DNA from: Pseudomonas putida
GTDB lineage: Bacteria > Pseudomonadota > Gammaproteobacteria > Pseudomonadales > Pseudomonadaceae
Direction: 5' to 3'
DNA: 64,000 nt
NCBI RefSeq assembly: GCF_028682635.1
Contig: NZ_JANHLK010000015.1
Location: 62,001 to 126,000 of the forward strand
Below, one piece after another: positions 44,193-57,495 of the stretch. The first letter of the stretch is position 1, and each line of letters begins with the position of its first letter. The translations under genes and the position numbers were made by a program. The notes below the pieces were generated by a model. The model did not search any database. It was not told where the DNA came from and was given only the letters and a program-made list of their open reading frames with translations.

Positions 44193-44264
44193 AAGCTTCA
44201 AGCTGCAAGACAATCACGGTGGCAGGCACAACGCGCACTGCTGTTAACTTGCGGCTTGAAGCTT
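44193..44264. repeat. Inverted repeat in the gltB-gltD gap
   Basis: 17-base arms AAGCTTCAAGCTGCAAG (44193-44209) and CTTGCGGCTTGAAGCTT (44248-44264), one mismatch, with an additional copy of GCTTCAAGCT at 44181-44190. It could attenuate read-through from gltB to gltD or be a fourth kind of dispersed palindrome. Confidence 0.75.
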
Positions 44265-44284
44265 GCCGCTTGCTGCTGCGTCGT

Positions 44285-48730
<4,446 letters not shown>

Positions 48731-49079
48731 AGACACTTTCTCACCAGGCTGCCTCTTGTCGAGGCAAATTTCTTTTCAATTCAACCACTTACCATCCGCG
48801 CCGAACGTACGCCAGCTTTGCGGGGGCAAAAGGGAGGTCATTGTACACACCGACACTTGGCCTCACAAATTTGGCGACGAAATGTCGCAAATCTATGTCG
48901 CATTTGTGAAAGGTTTAAAGCGATCCGCTGTGCTAGTCAAAACTTTTTTAATTTTGACCGCAACGACTCAAAGACTACTGTGACGCAGACACCACAAGGC
49001 ACGCGGCCTGTAGAGGCGGCATGCCGTGCAGAAATATTGAGGTGCTTGGAGAGGCGGCCTGGGTAAGGCCGCCGAATCT
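48731..49079. other. gltB upstream region with candidate operator
   Basis: A 349-base gap upstream of gltB. It contains outer arms CACAAAT (48864-48870) and ATTTGTG (48902-48908) enclosing GCGAC/GTCGC and two direct TGTCGCA copies (48883-48889, 48896-48902), a dense symmetric block that may bind a regulator of gltBD. A GC stem GGCGGCC/GGCCGCC near 49054-49075 follows the damX-like gene and may end it. No gene seen. Confidence 0.45.
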
Positions 49080-50669
49080 TCAGCGAGCTGTTGCCAGTTC
49101 CTGTTGGACGCTGGCGACAGAGCGTGGCCAAGGTTTACCAGCCTGAACCTTCGCTGGCAAGGCCTTGATGGCGGAAACGGCTGCATCACGATTGGCGAAA
49201 CTGCCGTAGGTGATCACGTAGAGCGGTTTGCCGTTGAGGACTTTCTTGAAGTAACGGTACTCGCCGCCCTGCTCCTTGACGAAGCTTTGCGCGGCCGTTT
49301 CGGAGCTGGTGCCGAGGATCTGCACCACGTAGTTACCCGGCGCTTGACCTGTGTACCAGGTGCCACCGGCTGCCTTGGCGACGGTCGCTGGTTTCTCGGC
49401 CGGTTTGGCGGCAGCGGCGGCTGGCTTGGCCGGCGCTGGGGCCGGAGCAGGCTTGGCAGCCGGTGCTGGCGCTGGCTTGGCGGTAGCGACCTGGGTCGGC
49501 GCTGGCGTCGGCTTGGCGGTTGGCGTTGGCGCAGGACCGGCCGGAACGCCTGCTGGCGGTGCAATGGTGGTCACGGTCGGCGGTGTCGCGCTGGAACCCT
49601 CGACCGGCACGCCGTCATCGCCCTCGGTGATGCCACCCGCCGCTTCGGCCAGCGGCTCACGCATGACCGGTTGCGAATTGCCGACCAACGGCAATGGCGT
49701 TGGCTGCGTGTTGCCGGCGAATTCAACGGCCGGAGCACCACCCGCTTGTGGCGAACCCTGGCCGAGCGGCAGTTGCGCCTGTTCGTTGGCAGGCGCCCCC
49801 GTGGTCGGTGCTTTGCTGCGACCCGGCATCAACCAGGCGGCAGCTACCGCGACCACAACGACGGCGGAAATCGCCAATACGTGTTTCTTCGGCATATTGA
49901 ACCCCATACTTGGACGCTTAACCGCGGAGCGGCTGGCAATCATGGCTTCGATCATCGCATCGCGGGCAACCTGGTTGATGTTGCCAGGCCAACCCTCGGA
50001 GCTTTCGTGAATATCAGAGATCTGATTTGCGGTGAAAAGTTCGATACCCCGGCCAGCGCCTTCGAGCCGCTGGTCGAGGTATTCGCGGGTTTCCTCTTCG
50101 GTGTAAGGCTGCAGCTCGATGACGTGGAAGCGCTCTTCCTCGAGTTGCAAAGCCTCGAGCTGGGCGATCATCGACGACTCGCCGAACAGGAACACATGTG
50201 GACGGCCTTCCGGCGCACCCGCGGCCAGGGCCATCAAGGCTTCGAGCGCGGACACGTCGAGCTGCTCGGCATCATCGACCAGCAGATAGACTTCCTGCCC
50301 GGTGAGAGCCAGCTGCACCACCTGTTTGAGGATTGCACCGATCTCGGCCTGGGCAACGTTCAGTGCCTGGGCGACCTGGTGCAACAGGCCAGCCGAATCA
50401 CCGGCACCACGGGCGGAAACCACCACGCTCTGCACGGTCTGCTTGTTGGTGCTGGCCACCAGGGCCTGACGCAGCAGGGTCTTGCCGCTGCCATGTGGAC
50501 CTGTAACCACCAATAGCAACTGGCTATACCTCGCCAGATGGTGCAACTGCCCCAGCACCGGCTTGCGCTGGGCTGGGAAAAATTTGAAGCCAGGAACCCG
50601 TGGAGCAAAAGGGTCATGACTCAACTGGTAGTGGCCGAGGAAAGCCTCGTCGGCATGCAAACTAGTCAT
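49080..50669 (-). CDS. DamX-like AAA-SPOR cell-division protein
   Basis: 529 residues. An ExeA-like AAA domain (1-260) has Walker A GPHGSGKT (57-64) and Walker B VYLLVDDAEQ. One membrane helix (about 274-294, VLAISAVVVVAVAAAWLM) leads to a periplasmic Pro/Ala-rich linker and a C-terminal SPOR domain (about 440-525) that binds denuded septal peptidoglycan. Located downstream of aroB by 10 bases, as in enteric aroKB-damX. ATPase activity is inferred from intact motifs. Confidence 0.85.
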   Translation of the reverse strand: MTSLHADEAFLGHYQLSHDPFAPRVPGFKFFPAQRKPVLGQLHHLARYSQLLLVVTGPHGSGKTLLRQALVASTNKQTVQSVVVSARGAGDSAGLLHQVAQALNVAQAEIGAILKQVVQLALTGQEVYLLVDDAEQLDVSALEALMALAAGAPEGRPHVFLFGESSMIAQLEALQLEEERFHVIELQPYTEEETREYLDQRLEGAGRGIELFTANQISDIHESSEGWPGNINQVARDAMIEAMIASRSAVKRPSMGFNMPKKHVLAISAVVVVAVAAAWLMPGRSKAPTTGAPANEQAQLPLGQGSPQAGGAPAVEFAGNTQPTPLPLVGNSQPVMREPLAEAAGGITEGDDGVPVEGSSATPPTVTTIAPPAGVPAGPAPTPTAKPTPAPTQVATAKPAPAPAAKPAPAPAPAKPAAAAAKPAEKPATVAKAAGGTWYTGQAPGNYVVQILGTSSETAAQSFVKEQGGEYRYFKKVLNGKPLYVITYGSFANRDAAVSAIKALPAKVQAGKPWPRSVASVQQELATAR

Positions 50670-50679
50670 CGCGTTCTTA

Positions 50680-51780
50680 TTAACCTTTAAGCTGAGCCAG
50701 GGCGCGGTAATCCGCTCCCAGCGTGGCCTGTAGAACCTCTTTCGGATAATCGTCGGTCACCACCGCTTCGCCCATGTGGCGCAGCAGCACCAGGCGCAAA
50801 CGACCGTCGATCACTTTCTTGTCAATTGCCATGTGTTCGAGAAAATCAGCTTCCGTCATTTCTTCCGGCGGGATGACCGGCAGGCCGGCGCGCTGGAACA
50901 GGCGAATGCCGCGATCGCGTTCCTGTTCGGTGATCCATCCCAGGCGCGCGGACATTTCCAGAGCCATTACAGTGCCAGCAGCCACTGCCTCTCCATGCAA
51001 CCAGACACCATAGCCCATATGGGTTTCGATGGCGTGACCGAAGGTGTGACCCAGGTTGAGCGTTGCCCGCACGCCGGTCTCCTTCTCGTCGGCGCCGACC
51101 ACGGCCGCCTTGGCCGCACAGGAGCGCTCGATGGCATAGGTCAGGGCTTGCTGATCCAGATTGCGCAGGCGGTCGACGTTTTCTTCGAGCCAGGTGAGGA
51201 ACGGCTCGTCGCAAATCAGCCCGTACTTGATGACTTCGGCCAGGCCGGCGGACAGCTCGCGTGCCGGCAGGGTATTGAGGGAGGCGGTGTCGATCAGTAC
51301 GACGTTCGGCTGATAGAAGGCACCGACCATGTTCTTGCCCAGCGGATGGTTGATCCCGGTCTTGCCACCCACCGAAGAGTCGACCTGGGACAGCAGCGTG
51401 GTCGGAACCTGGATGAAGTCGACACCGCGCTGGTAGCAAGCCGCCGCGAAACCGGCCATGTCGCCAATCACGCCGCCACCCAAGGCGATCACCGTGGTGC
51501 GTCGATCATGCCGCGCGGTCAGCAGGCCATCGAAGATCAGCTGCAGGGTTTCCCAGGTCTTGAAGGCTTCGCCGTCGGGCAGCACCACGGAAATCACCGA
51601 GAACTGCGCAAGGCTGCGGGTCAGACGTTCAAGGTAGAGCGGCGCGACGGTTTCATTGGAAATGATCGCCACTTGCCGTCCGCGAATATGCGGGGCCAGC
51701 AGCTCGGGCTGGTCCAACAAACCTTCGCCAATATGAATCGGGTAGCTGCGCTCGCCTAGATCGACCTTGAGTGTCTGCAT
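50680..51780 (-). CDS. aroB: 3-dehydroquinate synthase
   Basis: A 366-residue NAD- and metal-dependent enzyme making 3-dehydroquinate from DAHP, second step of the shikimate pathway. GGGVIGDMAGFAA, the VPTTLLSQVDSSVGGKTGIN stretch (given as QVDSSVGGKTG) and the metal histidines in LNLGHTFGHAIE are intact. Probably co-transcribed with aroK, 150 bases upstream, and the damX-like gene. Confidence 0.97.
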   Translation of the reverse strand: MQTLKVDLGERSYPIHIGEGLLDQPELLAPHIRGRQVAIISNETVAPLYLERLTRSLAQFSVISVVLPDGEAFKTWETLQLIFDGLLTARHDRRTTVIALGGGVIGDMAGFAAACYQRGVDFIQVPTTLLSQVDSSVGGKTGINHPLGKNMVGAFYQPNVVLIDTASLNTLPARELSAGLAEVIKYGLICDEPFLTWLEENVDRLRNLDQQALTYAIERSCAAKAAVVGADEKETGVRATLNLGHTFGHAIETHMGYGVWLHGEAVAAGTVMALEMSARLGWITEQERDRGIRLFQRAGLPVIPPEEMTEADFLEHMAIDKKVIDGRLRLVLLRHMGEAVVTDDYPKEVLQATLGADYRALAQLKG

Positions 51781-51930
51781 GTGTCCCCACAGTGAAGATG
51801 GAATCAGGCAACCTGCCTTGAGTTAACGAATGTCTACGGCCACTGTTGTGTGACGCCGTTCGTCGGCCGTTCGCCACAACCTTGAGCGGTCATGGCTGGA
51901 CGCCGAGGATAGCGCATTTCGGGCGGCGCT

Positions 51931-52449
51931 TTAACGGGGCGGCAATTGCTGCAGACGCTCCAGGATATCGAGCACGACCATTCGCGGCGGTCGTTCATCC
52001 GTTTCCACCACCAGATCGGCAATTTCCCGATACAGGGGGTCACGGATCGCCAACAGATCCCTCAGGGTCTTGGCCGGATCGGCCGTGCGCAGCAATGGCC
52101 GATTGCGGTCGCGGGACGTGCGGCCGACCTGCTGCTCGACAGAGGCATGCAGGTAGACCACCCGTCCGCCGGCGCGCAGCGCCCGACGATTGGCTTCGCG
52201 CATGACTGCCCCGCCGCCGGTCGCCAGCACCACGCCGTCGTAATCGCACAGCTCGGCGATCATTGCCTGCTCGCGCTCACGAAAGCCCGGTTCGCCTTCC
52301 TTGTCGAAGATCCATGGGATATTGGCGCCCGTGCGTAATTCAATTTCCTTATCGGAATCTTTGAATGGCAAGCGCAACTCTTTGGCCAGCAATCGGCCGA
52401 TGGTGCTTTTTCCAGCCCCCATCGGTCCTACAAGTATCAAATTTCGCAC
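51931..52449 (-). CDS. aroK: Shikimate kinase
   Basis: A 172-residue kinase phosphorylating shikimate at O3. Walker A GPMGAGKST (residues 8-16), the substrate DSD motif (KDSDKEIE), GGGAVMR and a lid arginine (RDRNRPLL) are all present. It starts 5 bases after the pilQ stop, so it is likely the downstream end of the pil transcript as well as head of aroKB. Confidence 0.97.
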   Translation of the reverse strand: MRNLILVGPMGAGKSTIGRLLAKELRLPFKDSDKEIELRTGANIPWIFDKEGEPGFREREQAMIAELCDYDGVVLATGGGAVMREANRRALRAGGRVVYLHASVEQQVGRTSRDRNRPLLRTADPAKTLRDLLAIRDPLYREIADLVVETDERPPRMVVLDILERLQQLPPR

Positions 52450-52453
52450 AGAA

Positions 52454-54499
52454 TCAACGACTCACAGCAATCGCCTGGTTATTCATGATACGCGGAGTGA
52501 GAAACACCAACAGCTCGGATTTTTTCTCCGAAACCACGTCGCGCCGGAAAAGGCGGCCAAGATACGGCACATCGCCAAGAAATGGCACCTTATCTACAAC
52601 CTTGCTCTGAGTATTTGAGAAAACACCGCCAATGACGATGGTCTCGCCATCGTTGACCAGGACCTTGGCGTTGACCTCGTTTTTCTTGATCGGCGGCACG
52701 TCCTGGACCTTGTTCAGGTAGTCCGGCTCATCCTTGGTGACCTTGACCTCCATGATGATCCGGTTGTCCGGCGTGATCTGCGGCGTCACCTCCAGCGACA
52801 GCGACGCCTCCTTGAACGAGACCGAGGTTGCGCCGCTGGAGCTGGCTTCCTGGTAGGGAATCTCGGTGCCCTTGAGGATCTTCGCGGTCTCCTTGTCGGA
52901 GGTGACCACCTTGGGTTGCGAGACGATTTCGCCGTTACCGGTCTTTTCCATGGCCGTCAATTCAAGGTCCAGCAAGACGTTGTCGGTGATGAAGGCAATG
53001 CCAATGCCCGACGTATTGTTGGCGACCCCCAGGTCGACGAACGGCGAGCTGGCGCTGCTGTCGTTGGCGCCGTTACCGACACCGGAGGCATTCCAGTTGC
53101 CTTTCTTGATCGCGCCACCCCAGCGCACGCCAAGGCTCTTGTCGTAGTCGACGTTGGCTTCGACGATGCGCGCCTCGATCATCACCTGACGCACCGGGAT
53201 ATCCAGCTGCGCAACGATTCGCCGCAGTTCGTCGAGACGGTCCTGGGTCTGGTAGGCAATGATGTTGTTGGTGCGCTCATCGACGGTGATCGATCCCCGT
53301 TCGTCGGCTTTCGCCTCGGCACTGGTCACCGACTGGAACAGTTTGGCGATATCGGCCGCCTTGGCGTAATTGACCTGCAAAAGCTCCCGACGCAGCGGCG
53401 CCAGGTCGGCAATCTGCTTCTGCGACTCCAGCTCCTGACGTTCACGGGCCGCAATTTCGTCGGCTGGCGCGACGAGCAGCACATTACCCACCTTGCGCTT
53501 GTCCAGGCCCTTGGTTTTCAGCACCAGGTCCAGTGCCTGGTCCCAGGGTACATTTTGCAGGCGCAGGGTAATGCCCCCCTGCACCGTGTCACTGGCGACC
53601 AGATTGAGGTTGGTGAAATCGGCGATCAGTTGCAGCACTGAGCGCACGTCGATGTCCTGGAAATTCAGCGAGAGCTTTTCACCGGTGTAGGCATTGCGGT
53701 CGGCGTTGCGCTTTTGCAGGTCGTCGACCGTCATCGGGCGGACGCTGACGGTCAGCTTGTTGTCGGTCTGATAGGTTGAGTAATCGAAGGCGCCGCCGGG
53801 TTCAATGGTGATCGTCGCCTTATCCCCGCTGGCACTGGCATTGACGAACTGAACCGGGGTGGCGAAATCCTTGACGTCCAGGCGTACGCGCAATGGCTCG
53901 GGCAATCGGGTCCTGGCAAATCCGAGAATGATCTTGCCTTCGCGTTCCTGAATATCCGGTGCAATGGACGGGTCCGACAGATCAATCACGACATTGCCTT
54001 CGCCCTGGGTACCACGCTGGAAATCCACTGCACGAATGGCCTTGCTCGCCGGCGCAACCGCGCGCTTGGGCGCCGGAACCGGGACGGCGGTAGCGGCCGC
54101 CCGCGGGGTCGGGCTTTTGCCACCCTGCCCGACCACGACAAAGAGGCTGTTGCCTTCGACCCGGAAGTCATAGGGGCTCAACTGGTTCAGATTGATGATC
54201 AGCCGCGCACGGTCCTTGGCCTCTACCACCGTCGCGCTGCGGGCATTGCCATTGCCCAGGTCGCGAGTCTTGCTCGCCAGCTGACTGACCACGCCGGGAA
54301 GATCCAGGGCAATCCTGGCGGGAGATTCCGTGGTGTAGCCACGGGGCGCCGGGGGTGGCTCGTCGAACACCAGCTTCAACTCGACGCGATCTCCCGGCAA
54401 CGCGGCGACATCCAGCGTCTTGAGGGTGGCCGCTTGTACCATCGGCGACAGCAACGCTATCCATAGCGATACTCCGAGGGCGGAGAAAATCCTGTTCAT
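52454..54499 (-). CDS. pilQ: Type IV pilus secretin PilQ
   Basis: A 681-residue outer-membrane secretin through which the pilus emerges. Signal peptide about 1-23, two AMIN peptidoglycan-binding domains (about 25-260), N0/N1 domains (about 270-430), then the secretin barrel (about 440-675) with the gate segment VSQPKVVTSDKETAKI and VIGGVFSNTQ. Last gene of pilMNOPQ. Confidence 0.96.
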   Translation of the reverse strand: MNRIFSALGVSLWIALLSPMVQAATLKTLDVAALPGDRVELKLVFDEPPPAPRGYTTESPARIALDLPGVVSQLASKTRDLGNGNARSATVVEAKDRARLIINLNQLSPYDFRVEGNSLFVVVGQGGKSPTPRAAATAVPVPAPKRAVAPASKAIRAVDFQRGTQGEGNVVIDLSDPSIAPDIQEREGKIILGFARTRLPEPLRVRLDVKDFATPVQFVNASASGDKATITIEPGGAFDYSTYQTDNKLTVSVRPMTVDDLQKRNADRNAYTGEKLSLNFQDIDVRSVLQLIADFTNLNLVASDTVQGGITLRLQNVPWDQALDLVLKTKGLDKRKVGNVLLVAPADEIAARERQELESQKQIADLAPLRRELLQVNYAKAADIAKLFQSVTSAEAKADERGSITVDERTNNIIAYQTQDRLDELRRIVAQLDIPVRQVMIEARIVEANVDYDKSLGVRWGGAIKKGNWNASGVGNGANDSSASSPFVDLGVANNTSGIGIAFITDNVLLDLELTAMEKTGNGEIVSQPKVVTSDKETAKILKGTEIPYQEASSSGATSVSFKEASLSLEVTPQITPDNRIIMEVKVTKDEPDYLNKVQDVPPIKKNEVNAKVLVNDGETIVIGGVFSNTQSKVVDKVPFLGDVPYLGRLFRRDVVSEKKSELLVFLTPRIMNNQAIAVSR

Positions 54500-54512
54500 C
54501 GTACGGGTTCCA

Positions 54513-55040
54513 CTATGAATGCTCTTTCAAAGGAAGGGTCCGCGGTCGCTCCAGCCAGGCACCTTCGCCGTCGGGAACGATTTCCACCACATCGACTTGC
54601 GAACCGCTGATGGCGACAATCCGGCCATCGTTACGCCCCAGGTAATCACCGACTTTCAGCCGATGCACCCCACCGGCGCCGCGCAACAAGGCAAAGGAGC
54701 CCGTGGCATTGGAGAGGGTACCGACCATTTCAAACTGCTCGATATTGAAGCCCTCGAGGTACTGCTTTACCCGGTTGGGGTCCGGCTGGACATAACGCGC
54801 GCCCTGCTTGAGTGCCAGATCGACTTTGATCTGCCGGGAAAACGGGCTGCGCAGGTTGGCGGCGTTATAGGTGAATGTGGGGTAAGACCGGAATGTCGGC
54901 GTTGGTTCAATCTTGCCCGGTGCCCGCAGGCGCATTTCGTTCATGTAGGCGTCCAGGTCACTGACATCATCGCCGCCGCCACAGCCCGCCAATACGACCA
55001 TCAACATCACCGGCGAAAAACCACGAAGCCGGCTCATCAT
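54513..55040 (-). CDS. pilP: Type IV pilus lipoprotein PilP
   Basis: A 175-residue inner-membrane lipoprotein with lipobox VVLAGC (Cys20). The C-terminal beta domain (about 95-165) docks on PilQ, bridging PilN/PilO to the secretin. It overlaps pilO by 4 bases. Confidence 0.95.
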   Translation of the reverse strand: MMSRLRGFSPVMLMVVLAGCGGGDDVSDLDAYMNEMRLRAPGKIEPTPTFRSYPTFTYNAANLRSPFSRQIKVDLALKQGARYVQPDPNRVKQYLEGFNIEQFEMVGTLSNATGSFALLRGAGGVHRLKVGDYLGRNDGRIVAISGSQVDVVEIVPDGEGAWLERPRTLPLKEHS

Positions 55041-55657
55041 TGCAGCCCCTTGTCGTTGTAACGGTAGGTCTTGGCCAGGATGCTCATGCGTAACTTCGGA
55101 CCGGCGTCGGGATTGATCGGCGCCAGGTCGAAATCATGCAGGGTGACGATACGCGGCAATCCGGCCACGCCACTGACGAACGTGGCCAGGTCGTGATAGG
55201 CGCCGGTGACCGTGATCTGGATCGGCAACTCGATGTAGAACGGCTGGGAGACCTCCGGCAGCAGCTTGATCTCTTCGAACTCCAGGCCACTGCCCAGCCC
55301 CGTTCGCGTGATGTCTTCCAGCAAGCCGGGGACTTCGGTGTCGCTGGGCAGTTGCCGTAACAGTACGCCGAAGGAGTTTTCCATCTCCTTCATCTGCTGG
55401 GTGTAGAGCTGCAGATTCGCCGCCATGTGGGATTTGCTGGCAAATTGCTCCTTGAGGGTAGATTCCTCCTCGCGCTTGAGTTCGAGCTGATGTTCCAGCT
55501 CGCTCGTGGAAAAGTTGTAGCCGATCGACAGCACCAGGATCGCGACCACAATGCCCATCAGGATTTTGATCGCGGGTGGCCAGGAACCCATGTTGCTGCT
55601 GTCCAGCTCGTTGATGTCGATCCGGCGCAACCCTTCGATCCATTCGGACGGACTCAT
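55037..55657 (-). CDS. pilO: Type IV pilus assembly protein PilO
   Basis: A 206-residue bitopic protein with one helix (about 29-50), a coiled coil (about 55-95) and a periplasmic ferredoxin-like domain. It dimerises with PilN in the alignment subcomplex. ATGA overlaps on both sides. Confidence 0.95.
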   Translation of the reverse strand: MSPSEWIEGLRRIDINELDSSNMGSWPPAIKILMGIVVAILVLSIGYNFSTSELEHQLELKREEESTLKEQFASKSHMAANLQLYTQQMKEMENSFGVLLRQLPSDTEVPGLLEDITRTGLGSGLEFEEIKLLPEVSQPFYIELPIQITVTGAYHDLATFVSGVAGLPRIVTLHDFDLAPINPDAGPKLRMSILAKTYRYNDKGLQ

Positions 55658-56220
55658 TCGCTGTCCTCCCCAGCCGCAGGCTGGGTCTGACGAACGGTCA
55701 ACTGAAAAACGTTGGTCTGGTCGACTTGCCCCGCGGTCGTCGCCTTGACTTCAGTGAGACTGGGCGCATCGAACCAGTCGGACTGGTCCAGGTTACGCAT
55801 CAGGTCTGAAACACGGTTGTTCGATTGCGCCGCACCGGTGATGGACAAGGTCTTGCCGGCCATTTTGACTTCAGTGAAATACACGCCATCGGGCAAGGTC
55901 CGCGCCAGCTGATCAAAAATTCGCCCGCTGATCGGGCGATTGCCCTGCAGGTCCTGGATGATGCGCATACGCTCGACCAACTGCTGACGACGAGCCTTGA
56001 GATCACTGATCTGCTTGATCCGCTCGTCGACCACGGCGATCTGCTTGCCGATGTAATCGTTACGCGCAATCTGCCGCTCGATGGCGCTGCTGATGACCTG
56101 GTTGGCCATGAGCAATGCACCTGCCGATCCCGCCAGCACACCCACCAACACCAGGAGAAAGCGCTTGCGCCGCTGCTCACGCCGCTCTTCGCGCCAGGGT
56201 AATAGATTGATCCGGGCCAT
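55654..56220 (-). CDS. pilN: Type IV pilus assembly protein PilN
   Basis: A 188-residue protein beginning MARINLLPWREERRE; the INLLPWR stretch is the conserved peptide that sits in PilM. One helix (about 22-42) and a periplasmic domain follow. ATG 56220 overlaps the pilM stop by one base (TGATG), preferred over the longer frame from 56250. Confidence 0.95.
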   Translation of the reverse strand: MARINLLPWREERREQRRKRFLLVLVGVLAGSAGALLMANQVISSAIERQIARNDYIGKQIAVVDERIKQISDLKARRQQLVERMRIIQDLQGNRPISGRIFDQLARTLPDGVYFTEVKMAGKTLSITGAAQSNNRVSDLMRNLDQSDWFDAPSLTEVKATTAGQVDQTNVFQLTVRQTQPAAGEDSE

Positions 56221-57281
56221 CAGTCGAAACTCCTGAGGGCCAGCCCGCAAGCAATCATCAGCGCGGGCGCATCGCTGGCCAGGGCCGCGGCGTTGACCTT
56301 GCTGCTCAAGGTCATGTCGGCAAACGGATTGGCCACCCGGGTCGGCGTACCCAATTGCTGCTCGATCAACTGGTCCAGACCGGACACCGACGCGGTCCCG
56401 CCCACCAGCAGTATGTGGTCGACCGCGGTGTAATGGCCCGAAGCAAAGAAGAACTGCAACGAACGCGACACTTGCTGCACCAGGGCCTCACGAAACGGCT
56501 GCAACACAACGCTGACATAATCGTCCGGCAAACCGCCCTGCTTCTTCGCCAGGCCGGCCTGCTCGACGGTCAGGCCGTATCGGCGCTGAATGTCCTCGGT
56601 GAGCTGGCGGCCACCAAACAATTGCTCGCGGGTGTAGATGATCCGCCCGTCATGCAGCACGCTCAGGGTGGTCATGGTTGCTCCAACATCGACCACCGCC
56701 ACCAGTCGCCCTTGCAAGCCCCCTCCCTGGCTCTTCAGCAAGCTGAACGATCGCTCCAGGGCATAGGCCTCGACGTCGACCACGCGCGCAGTCAGGCCCG
56801 CCAGGGCCAGGGCTGCCTCACGGATTTCGACGTTTTCCTTGCGACAGGCGGCCAGCAACACGTTGACCCGCTCAGGATTGCGCACTGACGCGCCCTGGAC
56901 TTCGAAATCGATGGCCACTTCGTCCAGCGGATAAGGAATGTACTGATCGGCCTCGATCTTCAGCTGGTCTTCCATCTCGTCGTCGGAAAGGCCGGCATCC
57001 ATCTCGATGGTCTTGGTGATCACCGCCGAACCGGCCACGGCCACGGCAACGCCCTTGAGACTGGTGCGAGCCTTGGCCAGCACACGCGTCAAGGCCTGGC
57101 CCACGCCATCGAGCTCGGCGATATTTTTCTCGATGACCACACTGGGGGGTAACGACTCGACCGCGTAGGCTTCGACACGATAGCCATTGCCCTGCCGGCT
57201 CAGCTCCAGCAGCTTCACCGATGTCGAGCTGATATCGATGCCAAGGAGCGACCTGGCCTTTTTATTGAAGAGTCCTGGCAC
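56220..57281 (-). CDS. pilM: Type IV pilus assembly protein PilM
   Basis: A 353-residue cytoplasmic actin-like protein (FtsA fold) that binds the PilN N-terminus. LLGIDISSTSVKLLEL is the N-terminal phosphate-binding motif, and VVDVGATMTTLSVL the second. The start is GTG 57281 (VPGLFNKKAR) because AGGGAA lies 7 bases upstream; the frame runs open to 57365 without another good start. First gene of pilMNOPQ. Confidence 0.93.
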   Translation of the reverse strand: MPGLFNKKARSLLGIDISSTSVKLLELSRQGNGYRVEAYAVESLPPSVVIEKNIAELDGVGQALTRVLAKARTSLKGVAVAVAGSAVITKTIEMDAGLSDDEMEDQLKIEADQYIPYPLDEVAIDFEVQGASVRNPERVNVLLAACRKENVEIREAALALAGLTARVVDVEAYALERSFSLLKSQGGGLQGRLVAVVDVGATMTTLSVLHDGRIIYTREQLFGGRQLTEDIQRRYGLTVEQAGLAKKQGGLPDDYVSVVLQPFREALVQQVSRSLQFFFASGHYTAVDHILLVGGTASVSGLDQLIEQQLGTPTRVANPFADMTLSSKVNAAALASDAPALMIACGLALRSFD

Positions 57282-57495
57282 TAACAATTTCCCTATGACT
57301 TTCCGTGTGTTACGGACTCCATAACGGGGGTTGCGTTCAAACCACCCGTCTTGACAGCAGCGCAAATAACGCCATGGACGGAAAAATGCTTATAATGCCC
57401 AGCGTTTTTTTCCGCTTTTTCTCAAGCGCGGGTCGTTCGCCTTTAGCCTGAACCCTGATGCCAAATTCATTTTTTACCCTGGATGTCCAAAAGCC
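57282..57495. promoter_or_regulatory. Divergent pilM/ponA promoter region
   Basis: A 214-base gap between divergent genes. A perfect TATAAT (57391-57396) points toward ponA, but no convincing -35 is at 16-18 bases. The pilM promoter could not be placed. Confidence 0.4.

Noticed and set aside
49380..49560. Repetitive DNA in the damX-like gene considered as a tandem repeat locus
   Set aside because: It encodes the expected Pro/Ala/Lys-rich periplasmic linker; repetition is codon-level low complexity.
57351..57396. TTGACA (57351-57356) with TATAAT (57391-57396) as one promoter
   Set aside because: The spacing is 34 bases, far beyond the 16-18 needed; only the TATAAT is kept as a weak candidate.
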